DNA from: an uncultured Algibacter sp.
Lineage (GTDB): Bacteria; Bacteroidota; Bacteroidia; Flavobacteriales; Flavobacteriaceae
Assembly: GCA_947502405.1 (NCBI GenBank)
Contig: CANMZT010000009.1
Location: 122,819-186,818, forward strand
Reading direction: 5' to 3'
Length of the DNA stretch: 64,000 nucleotides
The position numbers and the translations under genes are program-made. The notes beneath the pieces were generated by a model that searched no databases, was not told the DNA's origin, and saw only the letters and a program-made list of their open reading frames with translations. Below are positions 6,777 through 14,506 of this stretch, piece by piece (position 1 is the first letter of the stretch; the number at the start of each line of letters is the position of its first letter).

Positions 6777-8573
6777 ATGAAAATTAAAACAACCACCCCT
6801 CAAAACAACGAAACAACAGAAAAAAAATCGAACTACGACCAACTTGTAAATGCAAGAAAGGAGCAAATTAAAAATGCTAATCAATCTGCTACTGAAAAGG
6901 GGTTTGAATGGTTAACTGAAAATAGTCGTAAGTTTTTGGCATCAGGTTACTTAACAAATGATGCTACCCCAGAAGAAAGAATACGTGAAATAGCAGAAAG
7001 AGCAGAACAGATTTTAAAAATTGATGGTTATGCAGACAAGTTTTATAAATACATGTCTGAAGGCTTCTTCTCTTTAGCTTCACCAGTATGGTCTAATTTT
7101 GGAAAAAAACGAGGCTTACCAATAAGTTGTTTTGGGTCTAACATCGCTGATGATATGGGTAATATTCTTTACACCCAGTCAGAGGTAGGAATGATGTCTA
7201 AATTAGGTGGAGGTACATCTGGTTATTTTGGAAACTTAAGGCACAGAGGTGCACCAGTAAAAAATAATGGTTCGTCTTCTGGAGCAGTACATATCATGCA
7301 ACTTTTTGAAAAAATGGTTGATGTTGTGAGTCAAGGTTCGGTTAGAAGAGGTCGTTTCTCACCATACTTACCAGTTGAGCATCCAGATATTAAAGAATTT
7401 TTAGAAATTGGAACAGAAGGTAATTCTATTCAAGAGTTAACACATGGTGTCAGTGTTACTGATAAATGGATGGAAGAAATGATTGAAGGTGATGTTGATA
7501 AACGATCCATTTGGGCAAAAGTTATTCAACGTAGAGGCGAGATAGGATATCCATATATTTTCTTCAAGGATAAAGCTAATAATCAAGCTGCTGATGTATA
7601 TAAAGATAAAAATCATAAAATTGTAGCCAGTAATTTATGTACTGAAATTATGTTGCCATCAAATGACAAATGGTCGTTTGTATGTGTGTTATCGTCTGTA
7701 AATTTATTACATTATGATAAGTGGAAAGATACTGATGCAGTTGAAACTATGGTATACTTCTTAGATGCTGTAATTACAGAATTTACTGAAAAATTAGAAG
7801 AGTTTAGAGATTCTGATGATTTAGAAGACAGACAAACATTTATGTTTATGGAGCGTGCCTATAATTTTGCTAAAGATAACAGAGCATTAGGTTTAGGCGC
7901 TTTAGGATGGCACTCTTTATTACAGTCAAAAATGTTATCTTTTGATAGTGCTGAGGCATTTAATTTAAATAGTGAAATATTTAAAACTATAGAAGAGAAG
8001 TCTTATAAAGCTTCAAAAGAATTGGCAGAACTATTTGGTGAGCCAGAAGTTTTAAAAGGATATGGAAGGCGTAATGCTACATTAAACGCTATAGCTCCAA
8101 CAACATCTTCGGCATTTATTTTAGGACAGGTATCTCAAGGTATTGAGCCAATTTGGTCTAACATTTATGTAAAGGATATTGCAAAAATTAAAACCACTAT
8201 AAAGAACCCATTCCTATTAGATCTTCTTGAAGAAAAAGGAATGAATACTCCAGATGTTTGGAGAAGTATTAGAGATCATGATGGTTCTGTACAACATTTA
8301 GAGTTTTTAACTGATGCAGAACGTGATGTATTTAAAACCTATTCAGAAATAGATCAGTTAAATATCGTATATCAAGCTGCCAATAGACAAAACCATATTG
8401 ATCAAGGGCAATCTGTAAACATTATTGTGCATCCAGATATGCCAGTGAAAGACATCAATAAAATTTATGTTACAGCATGGAAACTAGGTCTTAAATCATT
8501 GTATTATCAACACAGTATGAATGCTGCTCAGAAATTCAAACAGAAAAAAGAGTGTGCGAGTTGTGAAGGATAA
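6777..8573 (+). CDS. nrdA: Ribonucleoside-diphosphate reductase catalytic subunit lacking an ATP-cone
   Basis: 598 residues, short for NrdA, which is often 750 or more, because no ATP-cone is present. After ~35 polar residues it goes straight into the catalytic fold. Active-site residues are visible: Cys118 (ISCFGS) and Cys303 (FVCVLS) as the redox pair, Cys288 and Glu290 (NLCTEI) as thiyl radical and acid-base, the tandem Tyr in SLYYQHS for radical transfer, and a C-terminal CASC that re-reduces the active site. It converts ribonucleotides to deoxyribonucleotides in the cytoplasm. It sits 3 nt after nrdB, whose ATP-cone supplies the overall activity control missing here. Confidence 0.95.
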   Translation: MKIKTTTPQNNETTEKKSNYDQLVNARKEQIKNANQSATEKGFEWLTENSRKFLASGYLTNDATPEERIREIAERAEQILKIDGYADKFYKYMSEGFFSLASPVWSNFGKKRGLPISCFGSNIADDMGNILYTQSEVGMMSKLGGGTSGYFGNLRHRGAPVKNNGSSSGAVHIMQLFEKMVDVVSQGSVRRGRFSPYLPVEHPDIKEFLEIGTEGNSIQELTHGVSVTDKWMEEMIEGDVDKRSIWAKVIQRRGEIGYPYIFFKDKANNQAADVYKDKNHKIVASNLCTEIMLPSNDKWSFVCVLSSVNLLHYDKWKDTDAVETMVYFLDAVITEFTEKLEEFRDSDDLEDRQTFMFMERAYNFAKDNRALGLGALGWHSLLQSKMLSFDSAEAFNLNSEIFKTIEEKSYKASKELAELFGEPEVLKGYGRRNATLNAIAPTTSSAFILGQVSQGIEPIWSNIYVKDIAKIKTTIKNPFLLDLLEEKGMNTPDVWRSIRDHDGSVQHLEFLTDAERDVFKTYSEIDQLNIVYQAANRQNHIDQGQSVNIIVHPDMPVKDINKIYVTAWKLGLKSLYYQHSMNAAQKFKQKKECASCEG

Positions 8574-8596
8574 AAGGAACTGATAAAGTTTCTTCT

Positions 8597-8620
8597 GGGT
8601 TCCCTCGAAAGGGGGAACCC
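8597..8620 (+). terminator. Hairpin after nrdA (first)
   Basis: GGGTTCCCTC-gaaa-GGGGGAACCC, a 10-bp stem with one wobble pair and a GAAA tetraloop, 24 nt after the nrdA stop. It has no T-run, so it may be an mRNA-stabilising hairpin or part of a double terminator with the next one. Confidence 0.55.
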
Positions 8621-8633
8621 CAAATTTATAGAA

Positions 8634-8658
8634 AAGGTATCTCAATTGAGATACCTTT
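8634..8658 (+). terminator. Intrinsic terminator after nrdBA
   Basis: A perfect palindrome (AAGGTATCTC...GAGATACCTT) followed by a T-run ends the RNR operon. Confidence 0.75.
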
Positions 8659-8689
8659 TTAATTAGTGATTTTTTAATATGTTTTGAAA

Positions 8690-8720
8690 AAAAAGCATCA
8701 CGTGAGGGCGTGATGCTTTG
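8690..8720 (-). terminator. Terminator of the OmpA-family gene
   Basis: AAAGCATCACG and CGTGATGCTTT pair around a short loop. On the minus strand the stem is followed by a T-run (the + strand A-run at 8686-8693). It lies 25 nt downstream of the OmpA-like lipoprotein gene. Confidence 0.7.
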
Positions 8721-8744
8721 TAATTACCAAAATAAATAGGTTAA

Positions 8745-9605
8745 TTAATCTAATATGCTATTTTCTGCAACTGTATTATCGTTTTCAGACATTAAAGCAA
8801 AAAATTTATCAATGTTTGGAAGTATGATAATTCTTGTACGTCTATTTTTTGCTTGGTTTTCTCTAGAATCATTTTCTGCAATAGGTTGGTAACTACTTCT
8901 ACCAGATGCAATTAATTTTTCAGGAGCTACATTATATTTCTCTTGTAATTTTCTAACTACTGAAGTGGCTCTTAAAACACTTAAATCCCAGTTGTCAGTA
9001 ATATGACCTGTACTTATTGTTCTTGAATCTGTATGACCTTCTACCATAACATCTAAACTAGGCTCAGAATTAATAACATCAGCTAATTTTTGTAAAACAG
9101 TATCAGCTTTAGAGCTTAATCTGTAACTAGCAGTATTGAATAACATATCATCTGCAATAGATATCATCACAACCGTTTCATTGATGTTTACAGCAAAGTC
9201 TTCATCTTCATTAATATTACTTTCACCAATTGTTTTTTCAAGATTGTAAGCTACTGCCAAATTCATAGAGTCTTTAAGAGTTTTAGCTTGAGCTAATTTT
9301 TCAGCATCTACATTTTTAAGTGTTTCTTGCATCTTAGCTTTTGCGTTGTTTGATATGAAAGCAACGCCTTCTACAACGTCTAACTTAGAATCATTTTCTT
9401 GTTTAAGAGATGCAATTTTAGAGTTATAGGCATCAACGCGAGATTGAATTTTATCAAACTTAGCTTCTAAATCTTCTTTAGCAACTTTTGTTTTTTGTAA
9501 TTCACTTTTTATTTCACCATTTTCTTGTTCTAAAGCCATGTATTTCTTTTTTGAAACACAAGAAAAAGTGAGGGCAACTAGTAATAAAATTGAAATTTTC
9601 TTCAT
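8745..9605 (-). CDS. OmpA-family lipoprotein
   Basis: 286 residues. The signal peptide ends in a lipobox (LTFSC, Cys16), so it is an outer-membrane lipoprotein. Residues ~20-75 are charged heptad text typical of coiled coil. The C-terminal ~130 residues are an OmpA peptidoglycan-binding domain: FNTASYRLSSKADTVL, VEGHTDSR, and the closing NRRTRIIILP with the Asp/Arg pair that binds diaminopimelate. It should tether the outer membrane to peptidoglycan. It is monocistronic between two hairpin terminators. No beta-barrel precedes the OmpA domain. Confidence 0.88.
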   Translation of the reverse strand: MKKISILLLVALTFSCVSKKKYMALEQENGEIKSELQKTKVAKEDLEAKFDKIQSRVDAYNSKIASLKQENDSKLDVVEGVAFISNNAKAKMQETLKNVDAEKLAQAKTLKDSMNLAVAYNLEKTIGESNINEDEDFAVNINETVVMISIADDMLFNTASYRLSSKADTVLQKLADVINSEPSLDVMVEGHTDSRTISTGHITDNWDLSVLRATSVVRKLQEKYNVAPEKLIASGRSSYQPIAENDSRENQAKNRRTRIIILPNIDKFFALMSENDNTVAENSILD

Positions 9606-9748
9606 AATAAAAAAGCTTTTTGATTTACCCTATTTACGATGAAAAGACAATTATAGACGTTAAGATGTAGTTTGTTTTGACTGTTTTATTCCTTATTAAT
9701 ATTTAACCAGTATTAAACTGTTTAATATCAATTATTTATGCATAAAAA

Positions 9749-9771
9749 AAGCACACTTAAAAAGTGTGCTT
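9749..9771 (-). terminator. Terminator between ppnP and the OmpA-like gene
   Basis: AAGCACACTT-aaa-AAGTGTGCTT with A-runs on one side and T-runs on the other; it can work in either direction but serves ppnP, which ends at 9795. Confidence 0.75.
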
Positions 9772-9794
9772 TTTTTAATTTTTAAACAAATATC

Positions 9795-10076
9795 TTATTT
9801 GTATTGGCATAAGTAAGCGGTTTGTTCTGAAACTTTTACTTGAAATTTTTCATTGGCGTCAATTTCATAATAAGTTCCCGCTTTGTAGGTCAACCAATTA
9901 GAACTGTTAGGTAATTTAACTGCCATTTCTCCTTCAATAACATGCATTGTTTCATGAGTTGATGTTCCAAATTCGTACTGGCCTGGTTCCATAACGCCTA
10001 CAGTAGATTTTCCTCTTGCTGAACTATAGCCTAAAGATTTCACATTGCCTTTAAAATATTCATTAGTAGAAATCAT
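9795..10076 (-). CDS. ppnP: Pyrimidine/purine nucleoside phosphorylase (PpnP family)
   Basis: 93 residues from MISTNEYFKGN. The frame stays open further upstream, but that extension overlaps the pit terminator and lacks homology. It is a small one-domain cupin, the usual length for PpnP (formerly YaiE/DUF1255). Signature stretches are YSSARGKSTVGVM, QYEFGTSTHETMHVIEGEM and AGTYYEIDANEKF. The E. coli protein phosphorolyses several nucleosides to free base and ribose-1-phosphate. It follows the phosphate transporter gene but is separated from it by a hairpin. Confidence 0.88.
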   Translation of the reverse strand: MISTNEYFKGNVKSLGYSSARGKSTVGVMEPGQYEFGTSTHETMHVIEGEMAVKLPNSSNWLTYKAGTYYEIDANEKFQVKVSEQTAYLCQYK

Positions 10077-10111
10077 ATATTTTTTATTTATTAGTTTTTT
10101 ATGAAAAGAGA

Positions 10112-10137
10112 AAAGCACCTTATTAATAAGGTGCTTT
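10112..10137 (-). terminator. Terminator of the phosphate transporter gene
   Basis: 12-bp perfect stem AAAGCACCTTAT / ATAAGGTGCTTT with a 2-base spacer, 21 nt downstream of the pit stop, followed by a T-rich tract on the minus strand. Confidence 0.75.
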
Positions 10138-10158
10138 CGAGTTATTATTGTTTTGTAT

Positions 10159-12435
10159 TTATTCTTCTTCTGGAGCTGAGATTGTCGCTGGTTCAACAGA
10201 TGAATCATGAGAATTATGATATTCTTCTAAAAGACTCATAGTTGCTTTAAGTAAATCTTTTGTTTCAAGTAACAATCCAAAATAAAGCGTTGTGTTTTTT
10301 GGACTAGACTCTTCAGTTCTTGTTCTAGCTACTTGATTTACTATTTTTTCGGTTACTAAATCTAGTACTTCTTTTTTACGGTTAAGGATTGATTCAATTT
10401 GTTCAAATGACCGTGAGTCAAAAGCTGCTTTGGTATCTCTAAAAAGGATTTCTAAGGTATCATCAATAACTTTAAGTTCTTTTATTTGACTAAACTTAAG
10501 TTTTTGATGATTGTTATTGATATGCTTATGACTTACTTTTGATATGTACTCAAGTGATTGGGTCATATCCTCCAAATAGCTTAAAATATTAATATAAAAA
10601 CTACTAGCACGTAAACTCGTTTCATCTAAATTTTTAATAAAATAAAATATATTATCACGAAGACTATCAACTTCCTCTGATAATTTTGTGACTTGTTTTT
10701 TATTCTTTTTAAGCGAGGCTAAATCTTGTTTTGCTAAACCATTAATGGCATTAGAATAAATTTTATTACCACGTTTTACAACATTTGCGATATTTCCAGC
10801 GCTTTCAAGAATAACACCTTGTACTGATCTGCTACCTGTAGTTTTTAAGCTATCCTCATCCGGGGTTTTAGTTGATTTATCTTTATGAGACTTATAATTT
10901 CTATATAATAAAATTGCCGTTAAAAGTAATAATATAGGAATCATAACTTTAGGATTCCAACTAATTAAAAACACAACTGTACCAGCAGCAATAAATGCAC
11001 CTAAGGCAGTACCAAACCATCCACCAATTACATTTAATACACCAGCTACTCTATATACAGCACTTTCTCTTCCCCAAGCTTTATCTGCTAAAGAAGTACC
11101 CATTGCTACCATAAATGTAACATAAGTAGTAGATAGAGGTAATTTCATAGAGGTAGCAATTGCAATTAATACACCGGCAACCATTAAATTTACAGAGGCT
11201 CTTATCATATCAAATGCAGGAGCGTCAATACTTTGATCTTTGGTTAAAACTACTTCAGGTTTTTCAAAGTTTTTAGCAATTTTAGCCTGAACTGATTTGG
11301 GTAAAATAGCACCGAAATAGCTAGATAATTGAGAGGACCCTTTAACAATTGATCTAGATAATAAATTAGGCTCAAACTTTTCATGTGTTTCACCTTGGCG
11401 TGATAAGCTTAATTCTGTTTCAGCAACTGTTTTTGCCTTTTTAGAAAACCAAAGCGTTAATACCATAATAGAACCAGCAATGAATAACAAAATTGGTTCT
11501 GCAGGTACTTTTTTATCTAAAACCTCCATAGACATAGCTACATCCATACCACCAGCAATCCACGCTTCATAAGAATGATAAGCTGCCATAGGTACTCCAA
11601 TAAAGTTCACTAAGTCGTTTCCTGAAAATGCTAATGCTAATCCGAATGTGCCAACCGCAATAACAACAAGTAGTACGGTTTTTTTAGTAAGCTTTTCGAA
11701 TATAAATGAAAATAATGTCCAGAACACAAAACTACCTAGAATGGTATATACTTCATTACCTTCTAAAACTCCTTTTAATTCTTTATAGTATGGTGTGCCT
11801 TTAAGGCCTTTTAAAAATATGAAGTAAGTAATTGCAGTAAGAGCAACGCCTCCAAAAATGATTCCAAAATTCTTAATTTTTTTCTCATAATTAAAAGTGA
11901 AAATAAGTCTAGAAATCCATTGTATAATAGCACCAACAGAGAAAGCTATAACAACAGATAGTAAAATACCAGATATAATTGTAATGGCCTTTTCAGTATT
12001 TATATAATTAACTAAATCTGCAAAAGTTTCAGTTTCTGAATGGCTAATCTTGATTAATGACATTACAACTGCTGCTCCTAACAAGTTAAAAACTATAGAA
12101 ACAGTTGTAGATGTAGGAAGTCCAAGTGTGTTAAAAAAGTCTAATAACAGTATATCGGTAATCATTACTGCCATAAAAATGAGCATAATCTCTCCAAACT
12201 CAAACTGTGCAGGAACAAATATCCCTTTTCTGGCAACTTCCATCATTCCACTAGAAAAAACGGCTCCAATAAAAATTCCTAAGCTAGCTACAATCATTAT
12301 TGTTCTTAAAGACAATACTTTAGAACCAATTGCAGAATTCAGGAAATTAATAGCATCATTACTTACACCAACTATAATATCAAATACAGCTAGTGTAGTT
12401 ATGGCAATTAGCATTAATAAATAAATGTTATCCAT
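10159..12435 (-). CDS. pit: PiT-family inorganic phosphate transporter with C-terminal PhoU-like region
   Basis: 758 residues. The PiT signature occurs twice: near the N-terminus (GVSNDAINFLNSAIGSK) and mid-protein (FSGNDLVNFIGVPMAAYHS), with LGLPTSTTVS and MKLPLSTTYV being the matching second halves. About 10-12 membrane helices span residues 1-510. The last ~220 residues are soluble and helical (LAKQDLASLKKNKKQV, SLEYISKVSHKHINNNHQ), resembling PhoU, an arrangement common in Bacteroidota. It imports phosphate across the inner membrane. It is downstream of the phosphate-porin-like gene, and its 71-bp promoter region contains phased TGTTAnn repeats. Confidence 0.9.
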   Translation of the reverse strand: MDNIYLLMLIAITTLAVFDIIVGVSNDAINFLNSAIGSKVLSLRTIMIVASLGIFIGAVFSSGMMEVARKGIFVPAQFEFGEIMLIFMAVMITDILLLDFFNTLGLPTSTTVSIVFNLLGAAVVMSLIKISHSETETFADLVNYINTEKAITIISGILLSVVIAFSVGAIIQWISRLIFTFNYEKKIKNFGIIFGGVALTAITYFIFLKGLKGTPYYKELKGVLEGNEVYTILGSFVFWTLFSFIFEKLTKKTVLLVVIAVGTFGLALAFSGNDLVNFIGVPMAAYHSYEAWIAGGMDVAMSMEVLDKKVPAEPILLFIAGSIMVLTLWFSKKAKTVAETELSLSRQGETHEKFEPNLLSRSIVKGSSQLSSYFGAILPKSVQAKIAKNFEKPEVVLTKDQSIDAPAFDMIRASVNLMVAGVLIAIATSMKLPLSTTYVTFMVAMGTSLADKAWGRESAVYRVAGVLNVIGGWFGTALGAFIAAGTVVFLISWNPKVMIPILLLLTAILLYRNYKSHKDKSTKTPDEDSLKTTGSRSVQGVILESAGNIANVVKRGNKIYSNAINGLAKQDLASLKKNKKQVTKLSEEVDSLRDNIFYFIKNLDETSLRASSFYINILSYLEDMTQSLEYISKVSHKHINNNHQKLKFSQIKELKVIDDTLEILFRDTKAAFDSRSFEQIESILNRKKEVLDLVTEKIVNQVARTRTEESSPKNTTLYFGLLLETKDLLKATMSLLEEYHNSHDSSVEPATISAPEEE

Positions 12436-12486
12436 AATTTTTAATTAAAATAAGTTTGCAAATATCATTATACAATAGCAGTATAA

Positions 12487-12504
12487 AGTTACCTAAATGT
12501 TAAC
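12487..12504. promoter_or_regulatory. Putative Pho-type direct repeat upstream of pit
   Basis: AGTTACC (12487) and TGTTAAC (12498) start exactly 11 nt apart in the 71-bp gap before pit. The 7+4 layout matches the geometry of PhoB boxes. It is one of five such arrays between 12400 and 19320. Confidence 0.45.
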
Positions 12505-12506
12505 TT

Positions 12507-13736
12507 TTAGAAGTGGAAATCAAATCCTAATCTAAATGTTATATTATCATCGTTTCCATCAACAGATGTGTAACTTATATCACTTTGTACTTTTAGTTTG
12601 TGTCCATGTACAAATTTATTGAAACCAAGTGTATATTGCTTTACCGGGAGTGCATTAGTTACAGATTCATAGTCTAAAGTAGTATACCTACCAGCAATTT
12701 CGTAGTTGCTTTTAAATAAATAACCAGCTTGTAAGTTTAATGCGTTACCTGTTAATACGATATGTTCGATATCATCATCAGTAGTTGAAGGGTCTAAAGG
12801 GTTGGTAAAGATAGGATCGGTGGCAGTACGTTTAGCATATTCTCCCATAAAAGAGAAACCATTATGCTTATACATAGCATCAACAAATATAGTGGTTTGG
12901 TCTGTTTCGTGTAAAGGTCCATCCTTAGACTCATTTTCTGTTGTAAACATATAATCACCAGCAAAACCTCGTTCTCTAACCGCATTTTCATTAAAGTTAT
13001 ATGTAAATGTTAATGATAGTTTTGGTTTTTCTTCTCTTTTTAAATCAGATGCACTATAATCTCCTTTAGATTTGAAAGCACCGAAAGGCAATAATTCTAA
13101 ACGCCCTGTGTATTGTAAGCCGCCTTCGTTTCCTTCAGTAACATTTCTTCCTTCACCTTGTGAAAGCGCTACTTTTTCACGAACTAAGAATTTGTCTCCT
13201 AAATAAAATTTATGACGAAGTTGTAGGCCTATATCACGGTCTAAAGTAAAACGGCTGTTCAATAAAGAACGGTCGATTAGTTGAAGATTACCTGAAGATA
13301 TTACACGCTCAACGTTACCAGGTAATTTAGTTTGTCCCGCCCAAAGCTCCCAGTTTTTAGCAAAGTGCCACATTAAAACAGCATCAAGAATATAGCGTGG
13401 TGTATTACGATTAAATTGATTACCACCAGATAAATCTCTATTAGAAAGCCCTAACTCTATTTTGAATTTTAATTTTGGACTATAAGCAAAACCGTCAAAT
13501 TTTAAACGCGCACGACGAATAAGAATGTTGTGTTCTGGAGAACCATATTGATCGCCATCATTATCCCAAGACCCCATGTATCGCATTTGAAAACGAGGTG
13601 CAAATTTTATACTGAACGAGCTGTCTTTTGCGGTAAAATTGATTAGACCTTTCCCAAAGGATGTATCACTTATTTCTTGAGAAGTTACTGAGAGGATAGC
13701 GCTAAAACATAGCACTAAAAAAAATTTAATTTTCAT
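12507..13736 (-). CDS. Phosphate-selective porin (OprP/OprO-like) outer-membrane barrel
   Basis: 409 residues from MKIKFFLVL (an upstream in-frame ATG at 13766 precedes a non-signal-like stretch, so I prefer the internal start). A signal peptide ends near VTSQ. The mature part is alternating beta strands: FAPRFQMRYMGSWDND, RRARLKFDGFAYSPKLKFKIELG, WAGQTKLPGNVER, ending in LGFDFHF with the C-terminal aromatic needed for barrel assembly. The N-terminal text fits the OprP/OprO porin family, which passes phosphate or polyphosphate. It is transcribed just ahead of pit, with its own 11-nt phased repeat upstream. Confidence 0.85.
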   Translation of the reverse strand: MKIKFFLVLCFSAILSVTSQEISDTSFGKGLINFTAKDSSFSIKFAPRFQMRYMGSWDNDGDQYGSPEHNILIRRARLKFDGFAYSPKLKFKIELGLSNRDLSGGNQFNRNTPRYILDAVLMWHFAKNWELWAGQTKLPGNVERVISSGNLQLIDRSLLNSRFTLDRDIGLQLRHKFYLGDKFLVREKVALSQGEGRNVTEGNEGGLQYTGRLELLPFGAFKSKGDYSASDLKREEKPKLSLTFTYNFNENAVRERGFAGDYMFTTENESKDGPLHETDQTTIFVDAMYKHNGFSFMGEYAKRTATDPIFTNPLDPSTTDDDIEHIVLTGNALNLQAGYLFKSNYEIAGRYTTLDYESVTNALPVKQYTLGFNKFVHGHKLKVQSDISYTSVDGNDDNITFRLGFDFHF

Positions 13737-13791
13737 TAGTATGTTATTAGTTTTTGTCGAGTGCAAATAACTTAATATTATGTGAGTCTAA

Positions 13792-13809
13792 TGTTTCCTA
13801 ATTGTTAAA
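13792..13809. promoter_or_regulatory. Putative Pho-type direct repeat upstream of the porin gene
   Basis: TGTTTCC (13792) and TGTTAAA (13803) start 11 nt apart. A weaker TGTGAGT lies a further 11 nt away at 13781. The array sits 56-73 nt upstream of the porin start codon. Confidence 0.4.
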
Positions 13810-13826
13810 TAATTTAACAAAAAAAA

Positions 13827-13848
13827 GACTGCTTTGGCCAAAGCAGTC
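13827..13848 (-). terminator. Minus-strand terminator with no obvious gene upstream
   Basis: Perfect 22-bp palindrome (GACTGCTTTG / CAAAGCAGTC around GC), followed on the minus strand by a run of T (the A-run at 13819-13826). The nearest minus-strand gene upstream (14507) already has its own terminator, so this one ends either read-through or an unannotated short transcript in 13850-14040. Confidence 0.55.
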
Positions 13849-14041
13849 TCATTAGAAATCATGATAATGTAGTCGACAAAAACTAATAGTTATATGAAAT
13901 ACTAATTGATTTGTCTTAAGACAAACCAAAAATAAAGGATAAAGATAACCTTAACATCACCCCTATATTAAGTAATTATTAATATTTCAATGTTAAATAT
14001 TTAATTTTAAATAGCTGATTATTAATTTTTTATGGTTTTAA

Positions 14042-14081
14042 TGTTAACTTAATGTTACGAGAAAGTTGTGTAAATGTTACC
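14042..14081. promoter_or_regulatory. Putative Pho-type direct repeat array before the MORN-like gene
   Basis: TGTTAAC (14042), TGTTACG (14053) and TGTTACC (14075) are spaced 11 and 22 nt apart, with a degenerate AGTTGTG at the missing position 14064. The array ends 7 nt before the -7 box TATCTTTG (14089-14096), a position where an activator can touch RNA polymerase. Confidence 0.5.
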
Positions 14082-14088
14082 TATTCTA

Positions 14089-14096
14089 TATCTTTG
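14089..14096 (+). promoter_or_regulatory. Bacteroidetes -7 box (TATCTTTG)
   Basis: Exact TAnnTTTG match, 27 nt before the ATG at 14124 and directly downstream of the phased repeats. Confidence 0.6.
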
Positions 14097-14123
14097 ATAT
14101 ATAATGTTAAAACCCCCATAATT

Positions 14124-14438
14124 ATGAAGAAATTATTTTTCATTTTTGCCTTTTTAATTACTGTGGTATCTTTTGCACAAAAAGAGAGAGAATTAAAACT
14201 TAACAAAGACACAAATTTAATTGAAGTTGTTTATTATCATGACAATGGTGTTGTAAGCCAAACAGGAACTTACACGCTAGATGGTAAACTTCAAGGTGTT
14301 TGGTTAAGCTTTAATGAAGAAGGTAAAAAAACAGTTTCTGCTAATTATGATAATGGAAAAAAAGTCGGCAAATGGATTTATTGGATTGACGGAGTTAAAA
14401 AAGAAGTCAATTATGAAAACAATGTTGCTTCACTATAA
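14124..14438 (+). CDS. Secreted MORN-repeat (YwqK-like) protein
   Basis: 104 residues from MKKLFFIFAFLITVVSFAQ, a signal peptide cut after residue 18 or 19. An earlier in-frame ATG at 14052 lies inside the repeat array and upstream of the -7 box, so it is rejected. The mature protein shows MORN-like or YwqK-like repeats: YYHDNGVVSQTGTYTLDGKLQGVWLSF, then GKKTVSANYDNGKKVGKWIYW. Such proteins are periplasmic or surface beta-strand repeats without a known activity. The upstream phased array suggests phosphate control. Confidence 0.75.
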   Translation: MKKLFFIFAFLITVVSFAQKERELKLNKDTNLIEVVYYHDNGVVSQTGTYTLDGKLQGVWLSFNEEGKKTVSANYDNGKKVGKWIYWIDGVKKEVNYENNVASL

Positions 14439-14460
14439 TTTGTTTAGTAAAGTAAAAATA

Positions 14461-14486
14461 AAAAGCATCCTACATAGGATGCTTTT
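14461..14486. terminator. Bidirectional terminator between convergent genes
   Basis: 12-bp stem AAAAGCATCCTA / TAGGATGCTTTT around a CA spacer with flanking A and T runs, between the MORN-like gene (+) and the beta-helix lipoprotein gene (-). Confidence 0.75.
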
Positions 14487-14506
14487 TGTTTTATATATAA
14501 TGCGTT

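Larger units (their letters stand above)
13745..13888. repeat. 144-bp element with perfect 16-bp inverted ends
   Basis: TATTAGTTTTTGTCGA (13745-13760) is exactly mirrored as TCGACAAAAACTAATA (13873-13888). Between the ends lie a phased TGTTTCC/TGTTAAA pair and a perfect 22-bp palindrome. The left end is only 8 nt from the porin start codon. I see no target duplication. It could be a MITE-like insert that carries the porin promoter, or a large folded regulatory structure. Confidence 0.5.

Noticed and set aside
10077..10208. N-terminal extension of ppnP
   Set aside because: It runs through the pit terminator hairpin into the end of the pit gene and exceeds the standard PpnP length; the ATG at 10076 gives the standard 93 residues.
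12050..12424. 124-codon plus-strand frame opposite pit
   Set aside because: Antisense to the conserved PiT signature; its composition mirrors hydrophobic codons on the other strand.
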